Source of the DNA: Thiodiazotropha sp040793985
Lineage (GTDB): Bacteria; Pseudomonadota; Gammaproteobacteria; Chromatiales; Chromatiaceae
Reading direction: 5' to 3'
NCBI GenBank assembly: GCA_040793985.1
Contig: JBFNJI010000038.1
Location: forward strand, 9,422 to 73,421
Length of the DNA: 64,000 nucleotides
In this document: positions 36,592 through 45,683 of the stretch, piece after piece
Position numbering within the stretch: the first letter of the stretch is position 1
How the letters are laid out: every line of letters begins with the position of its first letter
The notes under the pieces: model-generated
What the model saw: the letters and a program-made list of their open reading frames with translations, nothing else
What the model was told of the DNA's origin: nothing
The model's database searches: none
Position numbers and translations under genes: made by a program

Positions 36592-37803
36592 TTGGACGCC
36601 TTTGAGTATGTAGCACTCGATCCCAGCGGGAAAGAGCGACGCGGTGTATTGGAGGGCGACAGCCCCAGGCAGGTGCGCCAGCAACTGCGGGAGTCAGGCC
36701 TCACCCCACTCTCCATCGATGTCGCCAGCGGCGCCTCCCAGGAGCGCAAAGGCAGCCTCTTTCAACGCCACATCAATGCCATGGAGCTGGCCTTGATCAC
36801 CCGCCAGATGGCAACCCTGTTGCGCTCCGGCCTGCCCCTGGAGCATGTCCTCAAGACAACGGCCTCACAGACCGACAAGCGGCATGTGGAACGCACCCTG
36901 CTGGCGGTGCGGGCAAAGGTGCTGGAGGGTCGCAGCCTTGCGGACGGCCTCAGCGAGTTTCCCAAGACCTTTCCCGAACTCTATATCAAGACTGTCGCAT
37001 CCGGTGAGCAGTCTGGCCACCTCGATGTGGTGCTCGAGCGCCTTGCCGACTATACGGAGCAGCGCCAGCAGATGCGCCAAAAGACCATTTTTGCCCTCTT
37101 CTACCCGGCCCTGCTGACTATAGTCTCCCTGCTTATCGTTGGCGGCCTGCTGACCTATATCGTGCCCCAGGTCACCCGGGTATTCGAAACCATGCAGGCC
37201 GACCTGCCCTGGATCACCCAGGCCCTGATGACTACCAGCGATGTTTTTCGCGCCTACGGCGTGCCAATCTTTCTTTTATTGCTGCTGTGCGGGCTCTTCC
37301 TCAGCTACCTGCTACGCAAGCCCGGACCCAAACGCTGGTGGCATCGAACCCTGCTGCGCATCCCGCTGGTGGGCCGCCTGGTGCGCACCTCCAATGCCGC
37401 GCGCTTTTCCAGGACCTTGAGCATTATGGCTGCCAGCAGTGTACCGATCCTCGATTCGATGCGCATCGCCTCCCAGGTTTTGACCAACCTGCCGATGCGC
37501 AATGCCGTCGAGGAGGCCACCCTGAGGGTACGCGAGGGCACCAGCCTCTACCGAGCCCTGGAGAACACCGGCTACTTCCCTCCCATGACCCTCAGCCTGC
37601 TGGCAAGCGGTGAATCGAGTGGTAACCTGGAAGGTATGTTGGAACGATCGGCGGATATCCAGGAGCGTGAAATCGAGACCCTGGTGACTACGATCCAGGG
37701 CCTGTTCGAACCGATACTCATTCTGGTGATGGGTGGTATTGTACTGATTATCGTACTCGCCATACTGCTCCCGATATTCGACCTCAACCAACTGGTAGGC
37801 TGA
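36592..37803 (+). CDS. gspF: Type II secretion platform protein GspF
   Basis: A 403-residue inner-membrane platform protein with two cytoplasmic repeats (AMELALITRQMATLLRSGLPLE and NAARFSRTLSIMAASSVPIL) and three membrane helices (near 170-192, 222-242 and 373-397). It starts with TTG at 36592, seven bases past the gspE stop and downstream of AGGAGG; the protein opens MDAFEYVALDPSGKERRG, as GspF proteins do. It couples GspE rotation to pseudopilin extrusion. Confidence 0.96.
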   Translation: MDAFEYVALDPSGKERRGVLEGDSPRQVRQQLRESGLTPLSIDVASGASQERKGSLFQRHINAMELALITRQMATLLRSGLPLEHVLKTTASQTDKRHVERTLLAVRAKVLEGRSLADGLSEFPKTFPELYIKTVASGEQSGHLDVVLERLADYTEQRQQMRQKTIFALFYPALLTIVSLLIVGGLLTYIVPQVTRVFETMQADLPWITQALMTTSDVFRAYGVPIFLLLLLCGLFLSYLLRKPGPKRWWHRTLLRIPLVGRLVRTSNAARFSRTLSIMAASSVPILDSMRIASQVLTNLPMRNAVEEATLRVREGTSLYRALENTGYFPPMTLSLLASGESSGNLEGMLERSADIQEREIETLVTTIQGLFEPILILVMGGIVLIIVLAILLPIFDLNQLVG

Positions 37804-37807
37804 CACC

Positions 37808-38158
37808 ATGCGAAACCTAACTCGATTGAAACACGCCATTCTGGTTCCCGGCCTGCTATTGAGCCTCGTTGCCTTGCATGGTTGCAGTACCACGCCAGAG
37901 AGCACACACCTGGATGAGACCAGGGCCGTTCTCAAGGAGGCCCACCTGGCCTACAACAAAAAGGCCTACAAACGGGTTTTCCAATTGATCTTTCCCCTCG
38001 CCGCCGCCGGTAACGACAAGGCACAGTATGCGCTAGGCTACCTCTTCTACTATGGCCTGGGTGTTGAGAAGAGCGAACAACAGGCAATGCACTGGATTCA
38101 ACAGGCCGCGGCCCAGGGTAACCGCAAGGCGAAGAAGGCCTTGATCCCGAACCAGTAG
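37808..38158 (+). CDS. Small Sel1-repeat lipoprotein
   Basis: A 116-residue predicted lipoprotein: signal peptide with lipobox ALHGC (Cys near 26), then about two Sel1-like repeats (KAQYALGYLFYYGLGVEKSEQQAMHWI). It starts four bases after gspF and so is probably the last gene of the secretion operon. Sel1 repeats mediate protein contacts. Pilotins of some secretion systems are small TPR-like lipoproteins, so a secretin-chaperone role is possible but only inferred from position and fold. Confidence 0.85.
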   Translation: MRNLTRLKHAILVPGLLLSLVALHGCSTTPESTHLDETRAVLKEAHLAYNKKAYKRVFQLIFPLAAAGNDKAQYALGYLFYYGLGVEKSEQQAMHWIQQAAAQGNRKAKKALIPNQ

Positions 38159-38250
38159 TCGTAAGCTGTTCACGGTTGATCCAGCTTTCCTGTAGCGGCG
38201 CGACTGCATCTCATAAAACAGCTAATGGAGATTGTGCCCGTTGGATAGCG

Positions 38251-38850
38251 TCAGGGCTGTTGTTCAACATTGAATATCATGGTTTCACTACCCCCAAACC
38301 CCAGGACATTTTTCAAATAGGGAAACTTCTCTCTCTTTACCACCCTGAATCCATTGCGTTCATAGAGAATCTTGGCCCTCGGATTGGCATCAATCACATC
38401 CAGCCTAATGCTGCGATAACCTTTTTGGCGGGCGTATTCCTTCACCTCATCGAGAAGCGTTCCCCCGATGCCTCTTCCTCTATAGCCGGCCCGAACGGAT
38501 ATGCCATCCAATACCAGTTCTCCCTCCTTCGGTTCTCTCTCGTAAACAGCGAGTAACAGGGCCGCTATACTTCCCTGCACATAGCCAAGCAGAGCAATCA
38601 AATCTTTATAGCCGGCCCCCCCGGTCAAGGACCCTTTTCCCGTCTTCAATCCTACCAGGCCAACCAGGCCTTCCTTATTCAAGGCCGAGATTGCATATTC
38701 CAAAACGAAACACCTTGATAGCAGCGCCCTCCTTTGATCATCATCGGCTATTGCCAAGGATATTTTTTGTCCGAATGCCTCATCATATAAAGCTACGGCC
38801 TCTTCTTTTAATTCAGGTGGTATTCCAAATTGACAGCGAATGTCGTCCAT
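38251..38850 (-). CDS. GNAT family N-acetyltransferase
   Basis: A 199-residue GCN5-related acetyltransferase. Acetyl-CoA binding motif A is clear near residue 130 (VRAGYRGRGIGGTLLDEVKEYARQKG), with LDVIDANPRAKILYERNGF following (motif B). The ATG at 38850 is preferred to the adjacent TTG at 38853. It is on the opposite strand from the secretion operon and convergent with it. The substrate cannot be told from sequence. Confidence 0.88.
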   Translation of the reverse strand: MDDIRCQFGIPPELKEEAVALYDEAFGQKISLAIADDDQRRALLSRCFVLEYAISALNKEGLVGLVGLKTGKGSLTGGAGYKDLIALLGYVQGSIAALLLAVYEREPKEGELVLDGISVRAGYRGRGIGGTLLDEVKEYARQKGYRSIRLDVIDANPRAKILYERNGFRVVKREKFPYLKNVLGFGGSETMIFNVEQQP

Positions 38851-39001
38851 CAATTTAATGGTCCATTCGCTTTGCCTGACCCTACTTCGGTAATTTCATC
38901 CTCAATCACGTTCAATCCTCGCTCAATATAAATCGGCAAAAATCCGTCAACACTGGCTTCTGCGTGGCAATAGAGACCTCGGAGATGATAACGGTTATAT
39001 C

Positions 39002-40000
39002 TCATTCGCCGGTCCAACCGTCCGAGAATGAACGGGAGCCAAAGGCTTTCTTGATTTCATCAGGTGATGCGTTACACCCACTGAATTGAAGCGCCACCTT
39101 TTTTCCTTTTAACAACCGTTTCAGTTTTATCGCTGCCATAACGGTCGCAGCACCTGCCCCCTCAAGGAGATTGTGAGTGTAATAACCCGCCAAAGCTATA
39201 CCTTGATATATCTCCTCTTCGGACAGAAGCACAAAGCGGTCTAAATTGTCCCGATAGATAGTAAAAGGAAGCTCGTATGCAATTCCCGTAGCGAATCCCC
39301 CGGCAAAGGTGGTGTTGGCAGATGAGACAATCCTGCCCGCCTTCCATGATTGGTATGCGGCACTGGAGGACTCTGCCTGCACTGCGAATACCTGAACATC
39401 TGGATTGATCGTTTTCATCACAGTGACGGCTGCAGCCACCTCACTGCCTGCGCCAATCGGCAGGATAACCGCATCCAGATCGGGTAGCTGTTCAACGATC
39501 TCGACAAACTCGGTACCGACACCGTTAATCAAGTGTGGCTCATTTGCCGGATGCGCATAATAGAGAGATTGCTTATCGGCCAGGTCGGCGACCACGCTCG
39601 AAGCCTCCTCAAATGTCTTGCCTGCCTCGATCAGGGTCGCGCCCGTTGATTTTATCCGCTGGTTTTTTACCGGATTGTTATTTTCAGGAACAACGACTGT
39701 TGCCTTAACACCAAGCCATGCTGCTGATTGAGCTATTGATAGGCCGTGGTTCCCCGTTGAAAAGGTTATGACACCCTCGACACCTGAAACCTTCAAATGA
39801 TGCATGAGGTTGATGCCGCCCCGCACCTTGAATGTTCCCGTTGGATTATGATTTTCGTGTTTTACGAAAACCTCGGCATTCAATAACGAAGAGAGGCCCT
39901 GGTAGCGAACAAGTTGTGTTGGTATCAGGTGGGCATAGACTATCTTGCGCGCCTTGACCACTTCATTGAATGAGACTGGATGGTTTTTATGCTCGATCAA
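39002..40000 (-). CDS. PLP-dependent threonine/serine dehydratase family enzyme
   Basis: A 332-residue fold-type II PLP enzyme. The cofactor lysine is Lys58 in NPTGTFKVRGG. FSTGNHGLSIAQSAAWLG binds the substrate carboxylate and PIGAGSEVAA is the phosphate loop. The closest class is catabolic threonine/serine dehydratase or serine racemase; no ACT regulatory domain is present. It starts with TTG at 40000, supported by GATGAGG eight bases upstream. It lies between the GNAT gene and hemN with no obvious operon partner. Exact substrate unknown. Confidence 0.85.
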   Translation of the reverse strand: MIEHKNHPVSFNEVVKARKIVYAHLIPTQLVRYQGLSSLLNAEVFVKHENHNPTGTFKVRGGINLMHHLKVSGVEGVITFSTGNHGLSIAQSAAWLGVKATVVVPENNNPVKNQRIKSTGATLIEAGKTFEEASSVVADLADKQSLYYAHPANEPHLINGVGTEFVEIVEQLPDLDAVILPIGAGSEVAAAVTVMKTINPDVQVFAVQAESSSAAYQSWKAGRIVSSANTTFAGGFATGIAYELPFTIYRDNLDRFVLLSEEEIYQGIALAGYYTHNLLEGAGAATVMAAIKLKRLLKGKKVALQFSGCNASPDEIKKAFGSRSFSDGWTGE

Positions 40001-40136
40001 CTTTATACCTCATCCTTTAGAAACCCGCGTGCGAGCTCCTCTCCCTATCCTCCAGGGGACTGCAGACCAAGGCGGTTGTAGCGCAAGACTGGCTGCCCAC
40101 GGAGGTCCGCAGGCACCAGGCAAGCGGTGGAATTGC

Positions 40137-41522
40137 TTAGATAACCTTGGAGAAGCTTCCCTGTGATTGCTTGCTGCCGAGGTAGGCATCGAACTGCATG
40201 CAGATGTTTCTGATCAGCAGCCGTCCCCTGGGCAGGACCCTTATCTCCTTGTCATCGATGGTCAGCAGACCGTCGGCGGCCATCTCCCGCAGTGACTCCA
40301 GCTCACTGGCGAAGTACTCCTTGAACAGCAGATCCCAGTGTTGCTCCACATCCGCAAAGGGGAGGACGAAATGGCAGATCAGGCGGGTGATCACATCGCG
40401 CCGCAGCAGATCGTCCCGGCTGAGTTCCACGCCACGGAACACCGCCAGTCTGCCGCTGTCGATGCGCTGGTAATACTCATCGAGACTGCGCATGTTTTGC
40501 GCATAACTCGGACCCACCATGCCGATGGAGGTGGCGCCCAATCCGATCAGGTCGCAATCGGCGTGGGTTGAGTAGCCCTGGAAATTCCGATACAGGGTGC
40601 CGTCCTGCTGTGCCAGCACCAGTTCATCGTTGGGTTTGGCGAAATGGTCCATTCCCACGTAGACATAACCGGCAGCCGACAGCTTGTCGATGGTCATCTG
40701 CAGGATATCGAGCTTCTCCTGGGCCGGCGGCAGCTCCTCGGCATTGATCCGTCGTTGTGGTTTGAAGCGCTCCGGCAGATGGGCATAGTTGAACACCGAG
40801 AGGCGGTCGGGATCGACTTCGAGGATCTGATCCAGAGTGCTTGAAAAGCTCTCCACGTCCTGAAAAGGGAGTCCATAGATGAGATCGATACTGATGGAAC
40901 GGAAGCCTTCGTCCCGCGCTTTCTGCAGCACGCCCAGGGTCTCATCCTTGCTCTGAATCCGGTTCACCGCTTTCTGTACCCGGGGATCGAAGTCCTGCAC
41001 CCCCAGGCTCATGCGATTGAATCCCAGCTCCCTCAGCAGCTTGATGGTGTCACCCTTCGCCTCCCTGGGATCTATCTCGATCGAGTACTCACCGCTGTCG
41101 TCGTCGAGCAGGGTGAAATATTTGCGTGTCTGCGCCACCAGCTCACGCATCTCGTCTTGACTGATGAAGGTCGGCGTACCCCCACCCCAATGGAGCTGGG
41201 TTACCACACGAGATGAATCAAACAGCTCCGACTGCATGCGCATCTCTTCGTAGATACGCGCAAGATAGTCCGCAGCCAGGGTGCGATCCTTGGTGGCCAC
41301 CTTATTGCACGCACAATAGAAACAGACCGTGTCGCAGAAGGGAATATGAAAATAGAGCGACAGCGGGTTGCCACCCTCGTTGCTCGACCTGGCTACGCGT
41401 TTGTACTCCTCTTCATTGAAGCCGTCATGAAACTGAACCGCCGTGGGATAGGAGGTGTAACGCGGACCGCTCTGATCATACTTGGCGATCAGATCGAGAT
41501 CGAATTGTGTTGAGTGATCCAT
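40137..41522 (-). CDS. hemN: Oxygen-independent coproporphyrinogen III oxidase HemN
   Basis: A 461-residue radical-SAM enzyme that converts coproporphyrinogen III to protoporphyrinogen IX without oxygen. The cluster motif Cys63-x3-Cys67-x2-Cys70-x-Cys72 lies in YFHIPFCDTVCFYCACNK. GGGTPTF and the HemN tail (VLPRGRLLIRNICMQFD) confirm the true HemN rather than the HemW-like type. The ATG at 41522 gives MDHSTQFDLDLIAKYDQSGPR. A half-site ATCAA of an FNR box occurs about 30 bases upstream but the other half is poor. Confidence 0.97.
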   Translation of the reverse strand: MDHSTQFDLDLIAKYDQSGPRYTSYPTAVQFHDGFNEEEYKRVARSSNEGGNPLSLYFHIPFCDTVCFYCACNKVATKDRTLAADYLARIYEEMRMQSELFDSSRVVTQLHWGGGTPTFISQDEMRELVAQTRKYFTLLDDDSGEYSIEIDPREAKGDTIKLLRELGFNRMSLGVQDFDPRVQKAVNRIQSKDETLGVLQKARDEGFRSISIDLIYGLPFQDVESFSSTLDQILEVDPDRLSVFNYAHLPERFKPQRRINAEELPPAQEKLDILQMTIDKLSAAGYVYVGMDHFAKPNDELVLAQQDGTLYRNFQGYSTHADCDLIGLGATSIGMVGPSYAQNMRSLDEYYQRIDSGRLAVFRGVELSRDDLLRRDVITRLICHFVLPFADVEQHWDLLFKEYFASELESLREMAADGLLTIDDKEIRVLPRGRLLIRNICMQFDAYLGSKQSQGSFSKVI

Positions 41523-41579
41523 AAATTTAAAGTTTCTCTATATTTGATAATTTTTCATGGAGACGTCGATACTTGCAGA

Positions 41580-41897
41580 CTACTCCTCCTCCACATCTAT
41601 ACCCTTGCGATGGGTCTCGTTGATCTGCCGCAGCAGGATAGCGAATGGGATATCGTCGCCATGACGATCTACCAATGGCATGAAAGAGAGGTCTTCGCGT
41701 CCAAAGCGGTAGTCACCCTCCTCCATCGACTGGAAGAGAGACTTGATACCCGCTTCGAGGGGTTCCAGGAACGGGGGATATAGACTCATCTCATCCAACT
41801 GGAAGTCGAAGCAGTCCCGCAGGTCATCCACCTCGAATACGGCCTGCTTGACCCACTCCACGTACTCTTCCGCACTGCGCGCGCGCTGTATACTCAT
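41580..41897 (-). CDS. Conserved-looking hypothetical protein (105 aa)
   Basis: A 105-residue acidic soluble protein (MSIQRARSAEEYVEWVKQAV..., ending VEEE) just upstream of hemN on the same strand, 57 bases away. No domain or motif is recognised. High Glu/Asp content, good codon use and a plausible operon position with prmB and hemN suggest a real gene. Start ATG at 41897. Function unknown. Confidence 0.72.
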   Translation of the reverse strand: MSIQRARSAEEYVEWVKQAVFEVDDLRDCFDFQLDEMSLYPPFLEPLEAGIKSLFQSMEEGDYRFGREDLSFMPLVDRHGDDIPFAILLRQINETHRKGIDVEEE

Positions 41898-41976
41898 CTC
41901 TTCTGATTTCTCTCTCCGGAGCGGATCCCCGCCGATCCTCCTATCCGCCCATGATTCTATATTCGTACACCGCTCC

Positions 41977-42894
41977 CTATTCTGCCAGATCCGTCGCGGT
42001 CAGCAGAAACACCCCCTCGCCGCCACGCTCGAAATCGAGCCAGACAAAGGGTAGCTGGGGATAGCGCTCCATCACCAGCTGGGCGCTGTTGCCCACCTCG
42101 ACAATCAAAATCCCATGGGGCGCCAGATAGGGTGCCGCCTGGTGCAATATACGTTGGACAATCTCCAGCCCGTTTTCATCCGCCTGCAGCGCCATCCGGG
42201 GCTCATGCCGGTACTCCGCGGGCAACGCCTCCATTTCGGCCTCGCCCACATAGGGGGGATTGGAGACAATCAGGTCGTATTGCTTGCGGGGCAGCGCCTC
42301 GAACAGGTCCGAGCGGTGGATTGTCACCCGCTCCTGTAGACCATACTCGGCGACATTCCGTTGCGCCACCTCCAATACATCCGCTGAAATATCGACCAGA
42401 TCGACCCGGCAATCGGCGAGGTAGGCAGCGGTGGCGATCCCGATACAGCCACTGCCGCAGCAGAGATCGAGGACCTGTGGGGCAGCGGGTTCCAGCCAGG
42501 GGGAGTAACCCCGCTCTATCAATTCGGCGAGGGGTGACCGGGGGATCAGTACCCGCTCATCGACATGAAACCGCATCCCGGCAAACCAGGCCTCTCCCAA
42601 CAGGTAGGGTAGCGGAATACGCTCCTCGATCCGGCGTTCTATCAGATCGCCCACCCGTTCACGTTCGCCAGCGGTCAAGCGGCAATCAAACCAGTCGGCA
42701 GGAAGGTCGGGCGGTAGATGCAGGGCACCCAATACCAGTGCTGCGGCCTCATCCAGGGCATTATCGGTGCCATGCCCGAAAAAGAGTCTTGCCTCGGTGA
42801 AGCGACTCGTCCCCCAACGGATGAAGTCTGCAATGGTTTTGAGTGTTTGCACGGGACTAACTGGTTGAAAAACGGTGAAGTGTAGCCGATTCAA
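41977..42894 (-). CDS. prmB: 50S ribosomal protein L3 glutamine methyltransferase PrmB
   Basis: A 305-residue SAM-dependent N5-glutamine methyltransferase. SAM site VLDLCCGSGCIGIATAAYL (near 142) and catalytic NPPY in LIVSNPPYVGEAEMEALPAEYRHEP. The long N-terminal helical domain and the ALQADENGLEIV segment fit PrmB (YfcB) better than PrmC. It methylates a glutamine of ribosomal protein L3. It is downstream of iscR but separated from it by a terminator. Confidence 0.92.
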   Translation of the reverse strand: MNRLHFTVFQPVSPVQTLKTIADFIRWGTSRFTEARLFFGHGTDNALDEAAALVLGALHLPPDLPADWFDCRLTAGERERVGDLIERRIEERIPLPYLLGEAWFAGMRFHVDERVLIPRSPLAELIERGYSPWLEPAAPQVLDLCCGSGCIGIATAAYLADCRVDLVDISADVLEVAQRNVAEYGLQERVTIHRSDLFEALPRKQYDLIVSNPPYVGEAEMEALPAEYRHEPRMALQADENGLEIVQRILHQAAPYLAPHGILIVEVGNSAQLVMERYPQLPFVWLDFERGGEGVFLLTATDLAE

Positions 42895-42930
42895 CCAGTA
42901 AGTTATAGGGGGTGGATATCAACAAAAGGC

Positions 42931-42960
42931 GGGGTGGTAGGCCTCAACGGCCTCCACCCC
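42931..42960 (-). terminator. Intrinsic terminator of iscR
   Basis: A 12-base-pair stem with a single-base bulge: 42931-42937 pairs with 42954-42960 and 42939-42943 with 42949-42953, loop 42944-42948. On the minus strand it is followed by GCCTTTTGTTG. It lies 24 bases past the iscR stop and separates iscR from prmB. Confidence 0.82.
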
Positions 42961-42984
42961 CAGACGAATCAGTCCAATGTCTAC

Positions 42985-43452
42985 TCAGGCTGCCTGAGAA
43001 TTGGAGTCGCCTACAACACTCAGAGGACGCTCCTCATCCTCCTTCTTGCCCAGATTTCTTCTCACCAGGTCGCCCAGTGAGATGTTTGCCAGGAAGTTGA
43101 ATATCTCACTGCTGAGATCATCCCACAGGGTATGGGTGAGACAGCGGGCTCCGCCGCTGCAGTTCTGTCTGCCGCCGCAGCGGGTGAACTCCACCCACTC
43201 ATCGACTGCACAGATGATATTGGCTATCGAAATCTCATCGGCGCTCTTGCCGAGGTAGTAGCCACCGCCAGGTCCTCTGACACCGCGTACCAGATCTTTG
43301 TTTCTCAGGGCGGCGAATAGCTGTTCCAGATAGGAGAGCGAGATACCCTGGTTTTCAGATATCTCCGCCAGTGTAACCGGACCATTTTTGCCGTTCAGAG
43401 CCAGATCCAGCATTGCGGTAACCGCATATCGACCTTTTGTTGACAATCTCAT
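42985..43452 (-). CDS. iscR: Fe-S cluster regulator IscR (Rrf2 family)
   Basis: A 155-residue Rrf2-type transcription factor that carries a [2Fe-2S] cluster and controls Fe-S assembly genes. It starts MRLSTKGRYAVTAMLDLAL and has the winged-helix region SLSYLEQLFAALRNKDLV. Cluster ligands fall at Cys92, Cys98 and Cys104 with His107 (TRCGGRQNCSGGARCLTH), the same numbers as in E. coli IscR. No iscS, iscU or other isc gene is in the window; a terminator follows and prmB lies beyond it. It is probably autoregulated from the site at 43504-43536. Confidence 0.95.
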   Translation of the reverse strand: MRLSTKGRYAVTAMLDLALNGKNGPVTLAEISENQGISLSYLEQLFAALRNKDLVRGVRGPGGGYYLGKSADEISIANIICAVDEWVEFTRCGGRQNCSGGARCLTHTLWDDLSSEIFNFLANISLGDLVRRNLGKKEDEERPLSVVGDSNSQAA

Positions 43453-43503
43453 TGGTTTTCTCCAGTGGTATTAACTTATTACCCAGTAAATCACTTGGTA
43501 ATT

Positions 43504-43536
43504 AGACTAGAGTAACTAAGTAAATTAGTCAACTAT
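43504..43536 (-). promoter_or_regulatory. iscR promoter with IscR type 1 half-site
   Basis: On the minus strand TTGACT (43532-43527) and TAGTCT (43509-43504) form a sigma-70 promoter with a 17-base spacer. The -35 lies inside ATAGTTGACT (43536-43527), which matches the left half of the type 1 IscR site ATASYYGACT exactly; the right half is only partly kept. This fits IscR autorepression. The start codon is about 50 bases downstream. Confidence 0.72.
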
Positions 43537-43612
43537 TTATGCCGAAAAAATTTCAGAATTTTTGTGGTTTTTAATTATTTGATACATATCAGCTAGTTAT
43601 GTAGTGACAACC

Positions 43613-44773
43613 TTAGCTGTCCTGCCTGTAGGGAGAGCTTGTAAGCAGGCTTTTTTCGTAATCAATGATCGCCGGTGCCTCGCGATCGAGAAAATCCTGA
43701 ATACTCACCCTGAACCGGTTGTCGCTGATCCAGTGATAGGAGCGGGTCCGAGCGGGTAGAAAACCCCGCCATATCTTGTGCTCGCCTTGGGCCCCGGGCT
43801 CGAAGCGCTGCAACCTCTGTTTGATGGCATACTCGATTCCCTGATAGTAACAGGTCTCGAAATGGAGACTGTCGTAGTGGTGCAGGCATCCCCAGTGACG
43901 GCCGTAGAGCACCGACCGGCTTCGATAGAGCAACGCACCTGCCACGCAGAGAGAACCGTCATAGGCATATATCACTATCACCTGCTCGCCCATGGTACGG
44001 CCGATTTCACGAAAAAAACCGACATTCAATGTCGGCAGGCTGTATCGCTCCTCAAAGGTTTTGGCATAGAAGTCCGCAAACAGTTGCCACTCCTCTTCCG
44101 AGACCTGGTCACCCGGGAGCACACGAAAACGGATTCCGGCGTCCGCAACTTTACGCCGCTCCTGCCTGATGTTCTTTCTCCGCTTTGCCGTCAACCGGGA
44201 AAGAAACTGATCGAAATCCCCGTACCCCCGGTTGTGCCAGTGGAACTGCACTCCAAGCCGCTCCATCATCCCCATCGACTTCAACACCGCCCCCTCTTCC
44301 GCAGTGGTAAAGAGCCAATGCATGGAAGAGAAATCCGACTCACTCGCCAACTGCCTGGTGGCGGAGATCATCAGCTTCCTCAGCTGCAGGCTATCCGCAT
44401 CGGGATGGACCAATAGACGGTCGCCATAGGCGGGAGTGTAGGGTATAGCACTGACCAGTTTCGGGTAGTAGTGAAGTCCGCTTCGCTGATAGGCGTCAGC
44501 CCATGCATGATCAAAGACAAATTCGCCATAGGAGTTGGTTTTTATATAGAGTGGAGACAATGCCACAAGATGGTTTTCTTGCCGAACTGCCAAGTGGCAG
44601 GGTACCCAGCCGTATTTCCTACCCACGCAATCATGATGCTCCATCGCGGCATGAAAGGCGTATTTCAGGAAGGGATTGTTATCGGTCACCAAGCGATCCC
44701 ACTCATCCCGGTTCAGCTCATCTATGCTATGGTGGAATTCAACCTGGATAGACCTGTCTCTGACTGCTTTCAT
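43613..44773 (-). CDS. COG3146-type GNAT/FemAB-like protein
   Basis: A 386-residue soluble protein of the COG3146 (DUF482) family, sometimes described as peptidoglycan-biosynthesis related, with two GNAT-like halves as in FemAB enzymes. Family segments: FLKYAFHAAMEHHDCVGRKYGW near 34-55, the RRKNIRQERRKV basic helix near 200, YGRHWGCLHHYDSLHFETCYYQGIEYAI near 288-315, and FEPGAQGEHKIWRGF. The biochemical role is not established. It starts at ATG 44773 and runs alone upstream of the iscR promoter. Confidence 0.87.
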   Translation of the reverse strand: MKAVRDRSIQVEFHHSIDELNRDEWDRLVTDNNPFLKYAFHAAMEHHDCVGRKYGWVPCHLAVRQENHLVALSPLYIKTNSYGEFVFDHAWADAYQRSGLHYYPKLVSAIPYTPAYGDRLLVHPDADSLQLRKLMISATRQLASESDFSSMHWLFTTAEEGAVLKSMGMMERLGVQFHWHNRGYGDFDQFLSRLTAKRRKNIRQERRKVADAGIRFRVLPGDQVSEEEWQLFADFYAKTFEERYSLPTLNVGFFREIGRTMGEQVIVIYAYDGSLCVAGALLYRSRSVLYGRHWGCLHHYDSLHFETCYYQGIEYAIKQRLQRFEPGAQGEHKIWRGFLPARTRSYHWISDNRFRVSIQDFLDREAPAIIDYEKSLLTSSPYRQDS

Positions 44774-44938
44774 AGTGGCGCTCTGTACAAAACCAGCGAT
44801 CTTTCATTTATTCCGCGTGAACGTATTCTGATTGACAGCAATCAACCCTGATACTACTTTCTTCTTCAAACACCAGGCGCGCTGAGCATTAGGCTGACGG
44901 CGTGATACTCATCACTATCCTACGAGACCATTGGATCC

Positions 44939-45601
44939 ATGTGCGGCAGGTTCTACCTCGATGTTACTGCAGAGGATATGCTCGAATACTTCGGCCTGCC
45001 CTTCGCACCGCAACTCAGCCCTCACTACAATATAGCGCCATCGCAGCAGGTGGCGGCAATCAAATCGGGGGAAAATAGCCGGGAATTTGTCTGGTTGCAC
45101 TGGGGACTGATCCCCTTCTGGGCCAAACACAAGAAATTCGGTTACCGCACCATCAACGCCCGCGCCGAGACCGTCGACACCAAACCCTCATTCCATGCGG
45201 CATTCAAATATCGCAGATGCCTGATTCCTGCCAGCGGCTTTTTCGAGTGGAAATCGACCCGCGAGGGAAAGCAGCCCTACTGCATCAGAGCTGATGGCGG
45301 CCAGCCCTTCGCCTTTGCCGGGCTCTATGAACACTGGGAAGGCAGCGAGGGAGAGATGATCGACTCCTGTAGCATTATCGTAACCGAGGCCAAGGGTAAA
45401 ATCGCCACCATCCATGACCGAATGCCGGTAATCCTAGCGGCCGACAATTATGACGCCTGGCTCGATAGGGATACCAGGGATCCGGCGATCCTGAAACCCA
45501 TGTTGCTGCCACAAGAGATTGAGGGCATCGAACTCTATGCCGTCAGTCGTGCGGTAAACAGTCCCAAAAACGACAGCCCGGACAATATCAAACCCATCTG
45601 A
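44939..45601 (+). CDS. yedK: SOS response-associated peptidase, YedK/HMCES family
   Basis: A 220-residue SRAP-domain protein that cross-links to abasic sites in single-stranded DNA. The catalytic Cys2 follows the initiator Met (MCGRFYL); NARAET, CLIPASGFFEWK and TIHDRMPVIL hold the conserved Asn, Glu and His. Length matches E. coli YedK (about 222). No LexA box was seen upstream. It ends in a bidirectional terminator shared with the PEP-CTERM gene. Confidence 0.95.
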   Translation: MCGRFYLDVTAEDMLEYFGLPFAPQLSPHYNIAPSQQVAAIKSGENSREFVWLHWGLIPFWAKHKKFGYRTINARAETVDTKPSFHAAFKYRRCLIPASGFFEWKSTREGKQPYCIRADGGQPFAFAGLYEHWEGSEGEMIDSCSIIVTEAKGKIATIHDRMPVILAADNYDAWLDRDTRDPAILKPMLLPQEIEGIELYAVSRAVNSPKNDSPDNIKPI

Positions 45602-45623
45602 AATGAGCCTGGATAGCCAATAA

Positions 45624-45645
45624 AAAACCCGCCGGAGCGGGTTTT
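45624..45645. terminator. Bidirectional terminator between yedK and the PEP-CTERM gene
   Basis: A nine-base-pair stem (45624-45632 with 45637-45645, loop CGGA) with A residues on the left and TTTTC on the right, so it can stop transcription from both convergent genes. It lies 23 bases after the yedK stop and 39 bases after the stop of the opposing gene. Confidence 0.88.
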
Positions 45646-45683
45646 CTTTTGTGGCAGCAGTAGCGCCTGACAAGGCGCAGCGT

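Noticed and set aside
35551..36684. 377-codon minus-strand frame opposite gspE/gspF
   Set aside because: Shadow of the gspE ATPase region; it crosses the gspE-gspF junction and has no protein features.
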